Origin: Dyella nitratireducens
Lineage (GTDB): Bacteria > Pseudomonadota > Gammaproteobacteria > Xanthomonadales > Rhodanobacteraceae
Direction of reading: 5' to 3'
Assembly: GCF_014642835.1 (NCBI RefSeq)
Contig: NZ_BMJA01000001.1
Coordinates: 1,783,267-1,847,266 of the forward strand
DNA: 64,000 nucleotides
Within the stretch, counting starts at the first letter, position 1. Each line of letters opens with the position of its first letter. This document shows, one piece after another, positions 42,277-55,721 of this stretch. Below the pieces are notes generated by a model. The model was not told the origin of the DNA. It saw only the letters and a program-made list of their open reading frames with translations, and searched no databases. A program made the position numbers and the translations under genes.

Positions 42277-43269
42277 ATGGTTCAGGCAAGCGAAAACCCG
42301 CAGGCCAAGCCCGACCTGCCGCGCACCCCTCGCGTTACCTATCGCATGACCGCACCCGCGGCAGCGTTGACCGAGGCCGGCACCCTGGCCGTGTTCGGCT
42401 TCGGTGCCGGCACGCCCGAGGTTGACGATCCTCGCTGGCTGCGCGTTCCTCTTGAATGCTTTGATGCACCTGCGCCGGTGGAAGTATGGCAAGTCGATGG
42501 CAAGGTCGTTTGTGGCCGCCAGCACAACGTGCGCTGGTCTGCCGGCGGCGGCTGGTTATTCGCATCGATCGAGCTGGATGAACGTGAGACGGGAGGCATC
42601 GAAGGTGCTGCCCAGCAGGCCTACGCTGAGCTGCGGCAGTTCATGCGCATGCGCGACGAGCGTTCCGTACTGCGTATCTGGAACTACGTGGCCGACATCA
42701 ATCTCGGTGATGGCGATGCCGAGCGTTACAAGCGATTCTGTGATGGACGCGCGGCGGGTTTGAGTGACTTCTTCGCGGATGGTTTTCCAGCGGCGACGGC
42801 GATCGGCCATCATCATCGTGATCCGGTTCTGCAGATTTATCTGCTCGCCTGCTTGGATGATGGTGCGTCAGTGGAAAATCCGCGCCAAACGAGTGCTTGG
42901 CGTTACCCACGCCAATATGGTCGCACGTCACCCGGCTTTGCACGCGGCATGCTGATGCCTGCGCGCGATGCGCTGGCTATTTCCGGCACCGCGGCCGTGG
43001 TTGGCCATGCATCGGCGCACGAAGGCAATCTGGAAGCACAGCTCGAAGAAACCTTGCTTAACCTGGAAGCCTTGCTTGCTACGGCTGACATGCCGGCCGG
43101 TTTCGATACACATTCATCGTTGAAAGCTTACGTGCGCCATGCCGTCGACGCTGGACGTGTCGGTGAGATGGTGCGACGACGGTTACCTGGTGTGCCGGTA
43201 CTGCTGATGCACGGCGACGTGTGTCGCCGTGAATTACTGGTGGAAATCGACGGCTGGCGTTTCAAGTAA
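42277..43269 (+). CDS. xanB2: chorismatase XanB2 (3-/4-hydroxybenzoate synthase)
   Basis: About 330 residues. It belongs to the chorismatase family (FkbO/Hyg5/XanB2), cytoplasmic enzymes that cleave chorismate. Recognised by VLRIWNYVADINLGDGDAER, YKRFCDGRAAGLSDFF, PAATAIGHHHRDPVLQIYLL and QTSAWRYPRQYGRTSPGFAR. In Xanthomonas campestris XanB2 makes 3-hydroxybenzoate, the starter for xanthomonadin, and 4-hydroxybenzoate for ubiquinone. The position next to the dedicated ACP supports the pigment role. The ATG at 42277 has no clear ribosome-binding site; an ATG at 42346 is an alternative. Confidence 0.93.
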   Translation: MVQASENPQAKPDLPRTPRVTYRMTAPAAALTEAGTLAVFGFGAGTPEVDDPRWLRVPLECFDAPAPVEVWQVDGKVVCGRQHNVRWSAGGGWLFASIELDERETGGIEGAAQQAYAELRQFMRMRDERSVLRIWNYVADINLGDGDAERYKRFCDGRAAGLSDFFADGFPAATAIGHHHRDPVLQIYLLACLDDGASVENPRQTSAWRYPRQYGRTSPGFARGMLMPARDALAISGTAAVVGHASAHEGNLEAQLEETLLNLEALLATADMPAGFDTHSSLKAYVRHAVDAGRVGEMVRRRLPGVPVLLMHGDVCRRELLVEIDGWRFK

Positions 43270-43294
43270 AGGGTGCGCCCTAACTCGGAGCACT

Positions 43295-44665
43295 TTATTT
43301 CTGTTTTTCGGGGCGCTTCCAGCCCGGCAATGTCGCCTGCCGGCCACGCGCCACGGTGAGTTCACCGGCGGGCGCGTCTTTCGTAATCACCGACCCCGCA
43401 CCAATGGTGGCTTGCGCACCGACCGTCACAGGTGCGACCAGCGCACTGTTGGAGCCGATGAACGCGTCATCTTCGATCGTGGTAACGAACTTGTTCACGC
43501 CGTCGTAATTGCAGGTGATGGTACCGGCGCCGACGTTGACACCGCGGCCAATGACCGTGTCACCAAGATAAGTAAGGTGATTGGCTTTGCTGCCTTCGCC
43601 GATACGTGCCTTCTTGGCTTCCACGAAATTGCCAATGTGCACGCCCGTCGCAAGCTCGGTGCCTGGGCGTAAACGTGCAAAGGGACCGATCAGGCAAGGT
43701 CCATGCGTCACGACACCTTCCACATCGCAATGTGCATGCACAATCGTGCCGGCTGCGAGCTGCACGTCCTTCACGCGCGAATACGGCCCGATGCGTACGT
43801 CTTCGCCAAGCTGCACATCGCCTTCCAGAATCACATCGATGTCGATTTCCACATCACGCGCCGCTTTCACGTTACCGCGCACGTCCACACGTCGAGGATC
43901 AGCAACGCGTACGCCTTCTGCCATCAACGCCTGCACAGCGCGCCGCCGATAGGCGTCTTCCAATTCGGTAAGTTGCCATGGCGTATTGGCGCCCGCGGCT
44001 TCCACCGCGTCGTCGCACTCGATGCACTGCGCCGCGCGATTTTCCTCGGCGGCCATTTGGAAGATGTCGGTGAGGTAATACTCGCCTTGTGCATTGTTGC
44101 GGCCGAGTTTGGCGATCCACTGCCTCAGTGACTTGGCATCGGCGGCGACAATACCGGTATTGATCAAGTCAATGGCGCGCTGCGCGCCGTCGGCATCTTT
44201 TTCCTCGATTACCGCTCGCACGAAGCCGTTACCGTCACGCAGCACACGGCCATAACCGTGTGGATTGGCGACGCGTGTCGCCAGCATGGATAGGCTGCCT
44301 TCGGCTTGTACGAGATGCTGCAGTGTTTCAGCGCGCGTAAGCGGTACGTCGCCGTAGAGCACGAGTACGCGCGCCTCGTCCGGCACCTTGCCCAGGGCCT
44401 GCCCGACGGCATGACCGGTGCCAAGCTGTTCGGTCTGCAAAGCCCAATGCAAGTCCGGCTGATTGTCGAACGCGGCCAATACCTGATCGCCGTTGAAGCC
44501 GTAAACGACATGAATGGCATCGGGACGCAAGGCGCGTGCAGTCGCCAGCACATGTGCCAGCAACGGTCGACCCGCCAACGGCATCAACACTTTGGCTTTC
44601 TTCGACTTCATACGCTTGCCTTCGCCGGCGGCGAGGACGATGACGTGCAAGGAGGGTTGGCTCAT
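43295..44665 (-). CDS. glmU: bifunctional GlcNAc-1-P uridyltransferase / GlcN-1-P acetyltransferase
   Basis: A 456-residue cytoplasmic enzyme making UDP-GlcNAc for peptidoglycan and LPS. The N-terminal pyrophosphorylase has [20 protein letters not shown]; the C-terminal left-handed beta-helix acetyltransferase has hexapeptide repeats and the conserved [20 protein letters not shown] and [14 protein letters not shown]. Full length (E. coli 456). Transcribed in the same direction as the ATP synthase operon and just behind its terminator, a common gammaproteobacterial order. Confidence 0.98.
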   Translation of the reverse strand: MSQPSLHVIVLAAGEGKRMKSKKAKVLMPLAGRPLLAHVLATARALRPDAIHVVYGFNGDQVLAAFDNQPDLHWALQTEQLGTGHAVGQALGKVPDEARVLVLYGDVPLTRAETLQHLVQAEGSLSMLATRVANPHGYGRVLRDGNGFVRAVIEEKDADGAQRAIDLINTGIVAADAKSLRQWIAKLGRNNAQGEYYLTDIFQMAAEENRAAQCIECDDAVEAAGANTPWQLTELEDAYRRRAVQALMAEGVRVADPRRVDVRGNVKAARDVEIDIDVILEGDVQLGEDVRIGPYSRVKDVQLAAGTIVHAHCDVEGVVTHGPCLIGPFARLRPGTELATGVHIGNFVEAKKARIGEGSKANHLTYLGDTVIGRGVNVGAGTITCNYDGVNKFVTTIEDDAFIGSNSALVAPVTVGAQATIGAGSVITKDAPAGELTVARGRQATLPGWKRPEKQK

Positions 44666-44758
44666 AAAGGTCCGCTGTGTGGATCACGGTGGGCGCTAAG
44701 GATAACTGCTCATACAGGCACACTTTGAGGCGTTTAACCGTCAAAGAAGTGTGCAAAC

Positions 44759-44787
44759 AAAAACGCCGGCACAAGGCCGGCGTTTTT
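44759..44787 (-). terminator. rho-independent terminator of the ATP synthase operon
   Basis: Perfect 12-bp stem AAAAACGCCGGC / GCCGGCGTTTTT (44759-44770 with 44776-44787) with loop ACAAG. In the minus direction it ends in TTTTT and lies 16 bp behind atpC. Confidence 0.9.
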
Positions 44788-44803
44788 CCAGGTATCAGCG
44801 CGC

Positions 44804-45226
44804 TTAGTGTTTGAGGTTCTTGCGCAGGCGCTCAAGTGCCTGCAACTGCGCCAACGCCTGGGTGAGCTTGGCCTGCGCCTCGGCCACGTCGACGGTACCC
44901 GAGCGGTTGGCCAGCGCATCCTCAGCCTCCTGCTTGGCGCGCTTGGCGGCGGCTTCGTCCAGGTCGGCGGCGCGGGCGGCTGTATCGGCCAGCACGGTCA
45001 CCACCTGCGGCTGGACTTCCAGAATGCCGCCGGAGACGTAGAACTGCTGGCGTTCGCCGCCTTCCAGCACCACATCGATGTGGCCAGGCTTCAAGCGTGT
45101 GATCAGCGGGGCATGGCGGGGCGTGATACCCAGCTCGCCCAGCTCGCCGGTGGCGACCACCATCACCGCGTCGCCGTGAAAGATCTCGGCTTCGGCACTG
45201 ACGATGTCGCAACGAATGGTGCTCAT
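44804..45226 (-). CDS. atpC: ATP synthase F1 subunit epsilon
   Basis: A 140-residue central-stalk subunit that also inhibits ATP hydrolysis. An N-terminal beta-sandwich ([40 protein letters not shown]) is followed by a two-helix C-terminal domain ([20 protein letters not shown]). Last gene of the atp operon, 89 bp behind atpD and followed by a strong terminator. Confidence 0.97.
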   Translation of the reverse strand: MSTIRCDIVSAEAEIFHGDAVMVVATGELGELGITPRHAPLITRLKPGHIDVVLEGGERQQFYVSGGILEVQPQVVTVLADTAARAADLDEAAAKRAKQEAEDALANRSGTVDVAEAQAKLTQALAQLQALERLRKNLKH

Positions 45227-45315
45227 AACTCTCTCGCTTCGTCCAATGGATCAGACGGAAAGGATTTATTGGCTTCGCTGGAGCCCGCCGAGGCAAGCTC
45301 CAACAGAGGCCTGGA

Positions 45316-46770
<1,455 letters not shown>

Positions 46771-46820
46771 TTAAGGTTCTGTTTCGGCGCCGCTTACGCG
46801 TCGCCATGAATAGTTTTGGA

Positions 46821-47720
46821 TTAAACCGCCGCCGCGCCGCCGACGATTTCCGAGATTTCCTGCGTAATCGCAGCCTGACGCGCCTTGTTGTAGCTCAGCG
46901 TCAATTCGGCAATCACCTTGCTGGCGTTGTCGGACGCAGCCTTCATCGCCACCATGCGTGCGGCATGTTCGCTGGCAAGGTTTTCCAGCACCGCCTGGTA
47001 TGCCACCGATTCGACGTAACGGCCCAATACGTGCTCAAGCACCGCAGCGGCGTCGGGTTCGTAGATGTAGTCCCAGTCGTGCGACTGTTCCAGCGCCGCG
47101 CCTGCGACGTGCTGCGCCTCGAGTTCGGCGGCAACTGCCGGAAGCGGCAGCAGCGCATCGACCGTCGGGCTCTGCGTCATGGTATTGACGAAATCGTTGT
47201 AGGCGAGGAAGACGCGGTCCAGCTTGCCTTCCGTGTACGCGTCGAGCACGACCTTGATCACGCCGATCAGCTGCTCGACCTTCGGACGCTCGCCCAGGTG
47301 GGTGGCGGTACCGATCAGGTTCACACCCTTGATGCGGCGGAAGAACTGCACGGCCTTCTGGCCAATCGCAACCACGTCGACCTGCACGCCCTTGTCCTGC
47401 CATTCGCGAATGGCAGGCAGCAAGCGACGGAACAGGTTGGAATTGAGGCCACCGCAAAGGCCGCGATCGGTGGTCACCACCACATACGCCACACGGGCAA
47501 TGTCTTTACGTTCGACCAAGAACGGATGCTTCAATTCCGTGCTGGCCTGTGCGACGTGCGCGATCACTTTGCGCATGGCACGCGCATAGGGACGCGAGGC
47601 CTTCATCAGATCCTGCGCTTTGCGAATCTTGGAGGCCGAGACCATCTCGAGCGCGCGCGTCACCTTGCGCATGTTCTGCGTGCTCTTGATCTTGGTTTTA
47701 ATTTCGCGTCCGCTTGCCAC
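46821..47720 (-). CDS. atpG: ATP synthase F1 subunit gamma
   Basis: A 299-residue rotor shaft subunit. The N-terminal helix [20 protein letters not shown] and the C-terminal helix [20 protein letters not shown], which together form the rotating coiled coil, are conserved; the last ends in [20 protein letters not shown]. Lies between atpA (95 bp away) and atpD (71 bp away). Confidence 0.97.
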   Translation of the reverse strand: MASGREIKTKIKSTQNMRKVTRALEMVSASKIRKAQDLMKASRPYARAMRKVIAHVAQASTELKHPFLVERKDIARVAYVVVTTDRGLCGGLNSNLFRRLLPAIREWQDKGVQVDVVAIGQKAVQFFRRIKGVNLIGTATHLGERPKVEQLIGVIKVVLDAYTEGKLDRVFLAYNDFVNTMTQSPTVDALLPLPAVAAELEAQHVAGAALEQSHDWDYIYEPDAAAVLEHVLGRYVESVAYQAVLENLASEHAARMVAMKAASDNASKVIAELTLSYNKARQAAITQEISEIVGGAAAV

Positions 47721-47815
47721 GTTTGCCTCAACCTGTGGGGTCTATGCCGATTCGGCCTGATGGCCGGCGTGCGGTGCAGTCATCCACAACGGACGAATGC
47801 ACACCCTTTCATTGC

Positions 47816-49366
<1,551 letters not shown>

Positions 49367-49423
49367 GGTCGTTATCCTTGGGTTTGCGCCGCGCTTGCGG
49401 CACCCGGTGATTTTTGAAATCTG

Positions 49424-49960
49424 TTATTGCGTAAGCGCAGTAGCCAGGCGCTGCAAGCGACCGCGAGCGGAGCCGTCGATCACCTCGCTGCCGGTATCGA
49501 TCACCACGCCCGCCAGCAGCGAAGAGTCGACCTGGGTTTCCAGTTCGATCTCGCGCTTGAAGCGGCGCTTGAGCGATGCCTTGAGCTGCTCGGTCTGTGC
49601 GGCGTCCAGAGCCATCGCGCTGGTGACCTTCACCAGCAACTGCGACTCCGACTCACGCTTGTAGGTTTCGTACAGCGCGGCCACCTCTGGCAGCAATGAC
49701 AGACGATGCCGTTCGGCCAGTTCGGTGAGGAACTTGCCGAAGGCGTTGTCCGGCTGCATGCCCTCCGGCAAATGCAGCGCTACGAGCTGAGCGGGTTGGA
49801 CGCGTGGGTCGTTGTTGAGTGCAGCCACGCGCGCGTCTTGAGCCACCTGCGCGGCAAACCCCAGCGCATGCGACCAAACGGCGAGAATGCTCTCGGCCCG
49901 TGCCAGCTCGAAAGCGGCGCGGGCATAGGGGCGAGCGAGGGTAATCGACTGAGCTGCCAT
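49424..49960 (-). CDS. atpH: ATP synthase F1 subunit delta
   Basis: A 178-residue peripheral-stalk subunit joining F1 to the b subunits. Family blocks: TLARPYARAAFELARA at the N-terminus and the C-terminal LLAGVVIDTGSEVIDGSARG signature. Starts 3 bp behind atpF and precedes atpA by 57 bp. Confidence 0.97.
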   Translation of the reverse strand: MAAQSITLARPYARAAFELARAESILAVWSHALGFAAQVAQDARVAALNNDPRVQPAQLVALHLPEGMQPDNAFGKFLTELAERHRLSLLPEVAALYETYKRESESQLLVKVTSAMALDAAQTEQLKASLKRRFKREIELETQVDSSLLAGVVIDTGSEVIDGSARGRLQRLATALTQ

Positions 49961-49963
49961 CGA

Positions 49964-50434
49964 TCAGATCTCGGTCGCGAGCTGGTCGAGCAGCGCCTTG
50001 TGCGCCGCTGCGTCGATCTCACGCTGCACGATCTTCGAGGCACCCTGCACGGCCAGAGCACCGACGCGCTCACGCAGATCTTCGCGCGCACGCTGCGCCA
50101 TCGAGGCGATCTCGTCCTGCGCTGCCGCCTTCAAGCGGTTGATCTCCGCCACAGCATCGGCACGCGCCTTGTCCAGAATCTGGTTGGCCTGTTGCTGCGC
50201 ACGATCGATGATCTCGGTGGCCTGCTGGCGAGCCTGCTTGATCTCGCCGGCAGCCTTGTTGTCGGCTTCCCGCAATTCGGCATGCGCGCGTTCAGCGGCA
50301 TTGAGCCCTTCGGCGATCTTCAGCTGGCGCTCTTCGATGGCCTTGGTGATGTGCGGCCAAATGAAGTGCACACAGAACCAGATCAGAATGGCGAAGGCGA
50401 TCATTTCGCCGATCAGAGTGGCATTGAATTCCAT
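49964..50434 (-). CDS. atpF: ATP synthase F0 subunit b
   Basis: A 156-residue subunit with one N-terminal membrane helix ([20 protein letters not shown]) and a long charged coiled coil ([20 protein letters not shown] and following) that forms the peripheral stalk. Length as in E. coli (156). Confidence 0.97.
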   Translation of the reverse strand: MEFNATLIGEMIAFAILIWFCVHFIWPHITKAIEERQLKIAEGLNAAERAHAELREADNKAAGEIKQARQQATEIIDRAQQQANQILDKARADAVAEINRLKAAAQDEIASMAQRAREDLRERVGALAVQGASKIVQREIDAAAHKALLDQLATEI

Positions 50435-50523
50435 CGCTGCGTTACCTGTACCTACGTAGTGTTATGGGCTCAACACCCTAAGGAACCGTGGCGCCGCACT
50501 TGCAGCGCCACATTCCATGAGGC

Positions 50524-50844
<321 letters not shown>

Positions 50845-50863
50845 CTAACGAAAGTGAATAAAA

Positions 50864-51667
<804 letters not shown>

Positions 51668-52033
51668 TTAACCCTTAAATCTGAATGCCAGCAGATTAAC
51701 CGCGTACGCAGCCGCCAGCCCCGTGATGGCAGCCAGCGGCGGCAATTTCCATTGAAACATGATCGCGATCATCCCCCCGATGATCACCATCCATTTCAGA
51801 ATCATGCCCGTCAGCAGACGCCCCAGCGCCATACCGGCGCCGCTCACCTGACTGAAAACCCTCATCGACAGCAGCGCAGTACCTGCCGCTACGATCATTG
51901 CCCCAGCCGCTGCCGCTATCGCTTCACGACGCCCCAGCGTCGCGAAAACGAGGCCCACGATGACCGCCGCGAATAGCTGCCATAGCAGCAATCGCAGGGC
52001 GAGACGTCGACCGGAAGCAAGACTGTTGAGCAC
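51668..52033 (-). CDS. atpI: ATP synthase assembly protein AtpI
   Basis: About 121 residues with four membrane helices (LLLWQLFAAVIVGLVFATLG, AIAAAAGAMIVAAGTALLSM, GRLLTGMILKWMVIIGGMIA, PLAAITGLAAAYAVNLLAFR). AtpI proteins help assemble the c-ring. The start is taken as GTG 52033, where the homologous region begins (LNSLASGRRLALRL); an upstream GTG at 52081 in the same frame would add 16 residues. First gene of the atp operon; the promoter must lie in the roughly 140 bp upstream, where I see no clear consensus. Confidence 0.88.
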   Translation of the reverse strand: MLNSLASGRRLALRLLLWQLFAAVIVGLVFATLGRREAIAAAAGAMIVAAGTALLSMRVFSQVSGAGMALGRLLTGMILKWMVIIGGMIAIMFQWKLPPLAAITGLAAAYAVNLLAFRFKG

Positions 52034-52171
52034 GTGAGGTTCCCGCGGTGTCGCAAGGCAATCAAACCCGCCACGGGTCACGATCCAATCTAAAAAAGTA
52101 TATCAGTGCAGCTTTTAGGCCAGCAAGCCAAGCCTATGCGACACGCAGTCCCGGGGGGAATTTCGGACAAG

Positions 52172-52200
52172 AAAAAGGGCCGGACGTTAACGCCCGGCCC
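52172..52200 (-). terminator. rho-independent terminator after the phasin gene
   Basis: GGGCCGG (52177-52183) pairs with CCGGCCC (52194-52200); in the minus direction the stem is followed by TTTTTC (52176-52171). It separates the phasin gene from atpI. Confidence 0.75.
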
Positions 52201-52242
52201 GAGGGCATATCGCAAGGGGAGTCGCGATATGCAGAAGGGGAA

Positions 52243-52638
52243 TTACTTGGCGGCAGCCGCCGCCTTCTTGATGGCGGCAACCGGAGCGGCGACAGCCTCG
52301 TTGGCGGCCTTCTGCTGCTCCTGGACCAGGGCATTGAGCGACTCGGCCGTCTTCTGGGCCACGGCGATCACTTCCTTGGTGACGGAAACTGCACTCTCGG
52401 CCTGCTCGCGGGTCAGCGAAGCACCCTTTTCCCACAAGCCACGCAGCGCATCGATGTCGCGCACTTCGACCGCTTGGGCGATGAAGTCAGCCGTTACCTG
52501 GGCCTGCTTTTCCAGCGCAGCGAGCTGCAGCTCGGCAACCTGCTCCAGACCCTTGATGGCCAGGGAGTGGGCTTTGAACGCATTGTCGGACAGCTGTTTG
52601 GCGTAAGCGAAAACCTGGGTGTTCAATTGCTGAGTCAT
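52243..52638 (-). CDS. phasin family protein
   Basis: A 131-residue, all-helical, Ala-rich protein. The phasin_2-type core is QVFAYAKQLSDNAFKAHSLA, KGLEQVAELQLAALEKQAQV and ITKEVIAVAQ-like VTKEVIAVAQKTAESLNALV, ending in AAIKKAAAAAK. Phasins coat polyhydroxyalkanoate granules, but in organisms without PHA synthase such proteins have other, unclear roles; no phaC is in the window. The ATG at 52638 has GAGGGAC upstream. Monocistronic, between terminator and queD. Confidence 0.88.
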   Translation of the reverse strand: MTQQLNTQVFAYAKQLSDNAFKAHSLAIKGLEQVAELQLAALEKQAQVTADFIAQAVEVRDIDALRGLWEKGASLTREQAESAVSVTKEVIAVAQKTAESLNALVQEQQKAANEAVAAPVAAIKKAAAAAK

Positions 52639-52793
52639 GACTTTGTCCCTCGCGGGGGGATTAAGGAATGTGAGACAAAGCCTAGCAGGGAATTTTGTGC
52701 GCTGCAATATGTTTTTTGTGAAGAAACTCGCCTGTCACGAAAATTTCAACTCCCGCAGGCATTTAGTTACGGATTTGTGAATTCTGCAGCGCA

Positions 52794-53156
52794 TCAAAAA
52801 CTGTCGCGACAGCAACTGGCACCCGATGTACACGTCTCATGCACCACCACTTTGTCCAGTCCCGGCAGGCTGGATTCGAGGTGCTGCCAGATCCATCGCG
52901 CCAGCATTTCGCTGGTGGGATTCTCAAGACCTTCGATGTCGTTGAGATAGCGATGATCGAGTCGGTCGTAGAGCGGCGCGAAGGCGGCTTTGACGTCGGC
53001 GAAATCCATCACCCACCCCAGCTTGGGATCAGGTTCACCGCGGACGTGGATTTCGATGCGGAAGGAATGGCCATGCAGTCGCGCGCACTTGTGCCCCTCA
53101 GGCACGTTGGGCAAGCGATGGGCGGCTTCGATCTGGAAAACTTTGAAGATATGCAT
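52794..53156 (-). CDS. queD: 6-carboxy-5,6,7,8-tetrahydropterin synthase QueD
   Basis: A 120-residue T-fold enzyme of queuosine synthesis, converting dihydroneopterin triphosphate to carboxytetrahydropterin. Zinc-binding histidines lie in [11 protein letters not shown] and [17 protein letters not shown], the catalytic Cys in [31 protein letters not shown] and [19 protein letters not shown] are also typical. The C-terminus [10 protein letters not shown] is a short extra Cys-rich tail. Follows zwf by 78 bp in the same direction. Confidence 0.95.
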   Translation of the reverse strand: MHIFKVFQIEAAHRLPNVPEGHKCARLHGHSFRIEIHVRGEPDPKLGWVMDFADVKAAFAPLYDRLDHRYLNDIEGLENPTSEMLARWIWQHLESSLPGLDKVVVHETCTSGASCCRDSF

Positions 53157-53234
53157 GCGGCTATTTTACCCGCTACGCGAAGTCACTATTGGCGTGCATG
53201 CATTTAACTCCTCCTTCCGAAGGAGCGTGCGCGT

Positions 53235-54671
53235 TCAAACCTCGCCGTTGCGTGCTATCGATCGCCACGCGTGCCCTGGATCGAGCAAGCGCTGCTGGCT
53301 TGCCGGCCCTTCGGAACCGGCGGCGTAGAAATCCGGCGTGCCGCTTTGCCACGCTTCGAGCACGGGCGTCAGCAGTTTCCACGCCCATTCCACCTCGTCG
53401 AAACGCAGGAAGTGCGTGCGATCGCCGCCAATCGCGTCTGTCAGCAGTTGCTCGTAGGCAGAAAATTCGCGATCTTCCGGACTGGCGTAAGGCGCCGTGA
53501 GCACGACGGGCCGGCCGGCCAGTTCGAGGCCCGGACGCTTCGCCGTGACAAGCAGATCCATCTGCTCCGTGGGCCGGATGCGGAAAATCATCCAGTTGTT
53601 GCCTGCATGCACAGCCTTTGGCAATGCGCCGGGCACTTCGCGGAACTGTACGGCGATTTCCGAATAATTGGTCGCCAGCCGCTTACCGCTACGCAGGTAG
53701 AACGGCACACCGCGCCAACGCCAGTTGTCGATTTCCAAACGCAACGCCGCAAAGGTTTCGGTAGAAGAACCTCGCGCGATATCCGGCTCGCTGCGGTAGC
53801 CCGGAACTTTTTTGCGGCCCATCTGGCCCGCACGATATTGCCCGCGTACGGCGTGCCCATCGACGGTGGCCGGCGTGATCGGCAACGTCGAACGCAGCAC
53901 CTCGACTTTGTGATTGCGCAGCACCTCCGGATCCCACTCCGCCAAGGGCGCCATGGCGGTAAGGCTGAACAACTGCATGAGATGGTTCTGCAGCATGTCA
54001 CGCAGCGCGCCGGCCTTGTCGTAGTAAGCCGCACGCTTCTCGACTCCAAGCGTTTCGGCATACGTGATCTGCACCTGGGCAATGTGCTGCGCATTCCAGA
54101 TCGGCTCGATGAAGCGATTGGCGAAGCGGAACACCATCAGGTTCTGCGTGGTTTCCTTACCCAGGAAGTGATCGATGCGCAGAATCTGTTCTTCTTGCCA
54201 GTGCGCATGCATGGTCTGGCGCAAGGCCTGCGCGGAGGCCAGATCCGTGCCGAACGGCTTTTCCACGATCAGCCTACGCCAACCATTGCGCGGCGCCTTG
54301 GCAAAACCGGCTTCACCGAGCGCGGAAGCTGCCGTACCAAACAGCGACGGCGGCAAGGCAAGATAAAACAAGGTAGCCGGGCTCAATTTATCTTTGAGTG
54401 CACGCAGCTGATCGGCCTGCAGTTCGCCACCCACATAATCGAGTTGACGGCGGAAGCGATTCCACTGCGCCGGTTTGTAGTCCGGCGCAAAGGATTGCAG
54501 CGCTTTCTGGATATGCCGCTCGAAATACTCGCGGCTCCAGGATTCCTTCGCGTAACCCACGATGCGCAGATCACGCGTCAAACCCAGCGTATGCAGGCGA
54601 TACAGCGCCGGCATCAATAGCCGCTTGGTGAGATCCCCGCTTGCGCCCAGAATCACCAGCGTCGTAGCCAT
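53235..54671 (-). CDS. zwf: glucose-6-phosphate dehydrogenase
   Basis: A 478-residue cytoplasmic enzyme oxidising glucose-6-phosphate to 6-phosphogluconolactone with NAD(P)+. The N-terminal nucleotide motif is VILGASGDLTKRLLMPALYR; the active-site signature is RIDHFLGKETTQN; the C-terminal EVEWAWKLLTPVLEAW is typical. It starts 3 bp behind the gnd stop, as last gene of the tal - pgi/ppgK - gnd - zwf operon. No pgl (lactonase) gene is adjacent. Confidence 0.97.
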   Translation of the reverse strand: MATTLVILGASGDLTKRLLMPALYRLHTLGLTRDLRIVGYAKESWSREYFERHIQKALQSFAPDYKPAQWNRFRRQLDYVGGELQADQLRALKDKLSPATLFYLALPPSLFGTAASALGEAGFAKAPRNGWRRLIVEKPFGTDLASAQALRQTMHAHWQEEQILRIDHFLGKETTQNLMVFRFANRFIEPIWNAQHIAQVQITYAETLGVEKRAAYYDKAGALRDMLQNHLMQLFSLTAMAPLAEWDPEVLRNHKVEVLRSTLPITPATVDGHAVRGQYRAGQMGRKKVPGYRSEPDIARGSSTETFAALRLEIDNWRWRGVPFYLRSGKRLATNYSEIAVQFREVPGALPKAVHAGNNWMIFRIRPTEQMDLLVTAKRPGLELAGRPVVLTAPYASPEDREFSAYEQLLTDAIGGDRTHFLRFDEVEWAWKLLTPVLEAWQSGTPDFYAAGSEGPASQQRLLDPGHAWRSIARNGEV

Positions 54672-54674
54672 GAC

Positions 54675-55721
54675 TCAATCCTTGTTGCCGGTTTTCTCTT
54701 GATGCCCGCCAAAGGCATGACGCATCGCCGACATCACTTTGTTGGCATAAAGATCATTGCCCTGCGACGTGAAACGGCCGAACAGCGCCGCCGTGAGTAC
54801 CGGTACCGGCACGCCTTCATCGATCGCAGCCTGCGCCGTCCAACGGCCTTCGCCGGAATCGGAAACGCGGCCTGCGTAGCTCTGCAAGTTGGGATCACGC
54901 GCCATTTCTGCCGCAGTGAGATCAAGTAGCCACGAACCGACCACGCTGCCACGGCGCCACAACTCCGTGATGTCGGCAATCGGAAAATCGTATTGATAGA
55001 GCTCCGGACGCTCCAATGGTGCGGTTTCGGCGTCGGCGGTGCGCTTCTGCTTGCCGGCGTTGGCACCCTTCAACACGTTCAGGCCTTCCGCATACGCAGC
55101 CATCAAGCCGTATTCAATGCCGTTGTGCACCATCTTGACGAAGTGCCCCGCACCGTTCGGCCCGCAATAGAGATAGCCCTTCTCGGCCGCTGACGGATCA
55201 CCGCTGCGGCTCTCGCTGCGTGGTGCCGCATCGACACCCGGTGCCAACGCGGCAAACGCAGGCTCCAGTCGTTTGAACGCGAGTTCAGGGCCACCAATCA
55301 TCTGGCAGTAGCCACGCTCGCGACCCCACACGCCTCCACTCACACCCACGTCCACGTACATCACCTGGTGCTTGCTCAAAGCCTCAGCGCGACGCAGGTC
55401 TTCCACGTAATGCGAATTGCCACCGTCGATCACGGTGTCGCCAGCATTGAGCAACGGCACGAGTTGATCGAGCACCACGTCGACCACGGCGGTAGGCAGC
55501 ATCAACCACACCGCGCGCGCGCCGTCGAGCTTGGCAACCAGATCCTGGATGGATTCCGCCGCCGTCGCACCATACCTGGCTGCTTCACGACGCGCCTCGA
55601 CATGGGTATCAAACACCACGCAATCGATGCCTGCCTCAAGCATGCGTCGCACCATGTTCAAACCCATGCGACCCAAGCCGACAAAACCCAGTTGCAGCTT
55701 CTGTGCTTTCCCAGCACTCAT
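54675..55721 (-). CDS. gnd: decarboxylating 6-phosphogluconate dehydrogenase (short, YqeC/GndA type)
   Basis: A 348-residue enzyme producing ribulose-5-phosphate and CO2. Rossmann motif [20 protein letters not shown]; substrate motifs [19 protein letters not shown] and [20 protein letters not shown]. It is much shorter than the E. coli enzyme (468) and belongs to the tetrameric NAD-preferring class of about 300-350 residues. The ATG at 55721 overlaps the stop of the upstream fusion gene by 4 bp (ATGA), favouring it over ATG 55736. Confidence 0.95.
   Translation of the reverse strand: MSAGKAQKLQLGFVGLGRMGLNMVRRMLEAGIDCVVFDTHVEARREAARYGATAAESIQDLVAKLDGARAVWLMLPTAVVDVVLDQLVPLLNAGDTVIDGGNSHYVEDLRRAEALSKHQVMYVDVGVSGGVWGRERGYCQMIGGPELAFKRLEPAFAALAPGVDAAPRSESRSGDPSAAEKGYLYCGPNGAGHFVKMVHNGIEYGLMAAYAEGLNVLKGANAGKQKRTADAETAPLERPELYQYDFPIADITELWRRGSVVGSWLLDLTAAEMARDPNLQSYAGRVSDSGEGRWTAQAAIDEGVPVPVLTAALFGRFTSQGNDLYANKVMSAMRHAFGGHQEKTGNKD

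Noticed and set aside
52799-52810. Palindrome CTGTCGCGACAG near the end of queD
   Set aside because: It is within the coding sequence for the C-terminus of QueD and has no link to a promoter.
53271-54620. 449-codon open frame on the plus strand over zwf
   Set aside because: Antisense to zwf, which has all its catalytic motifs; no domain is visible in the shadow.
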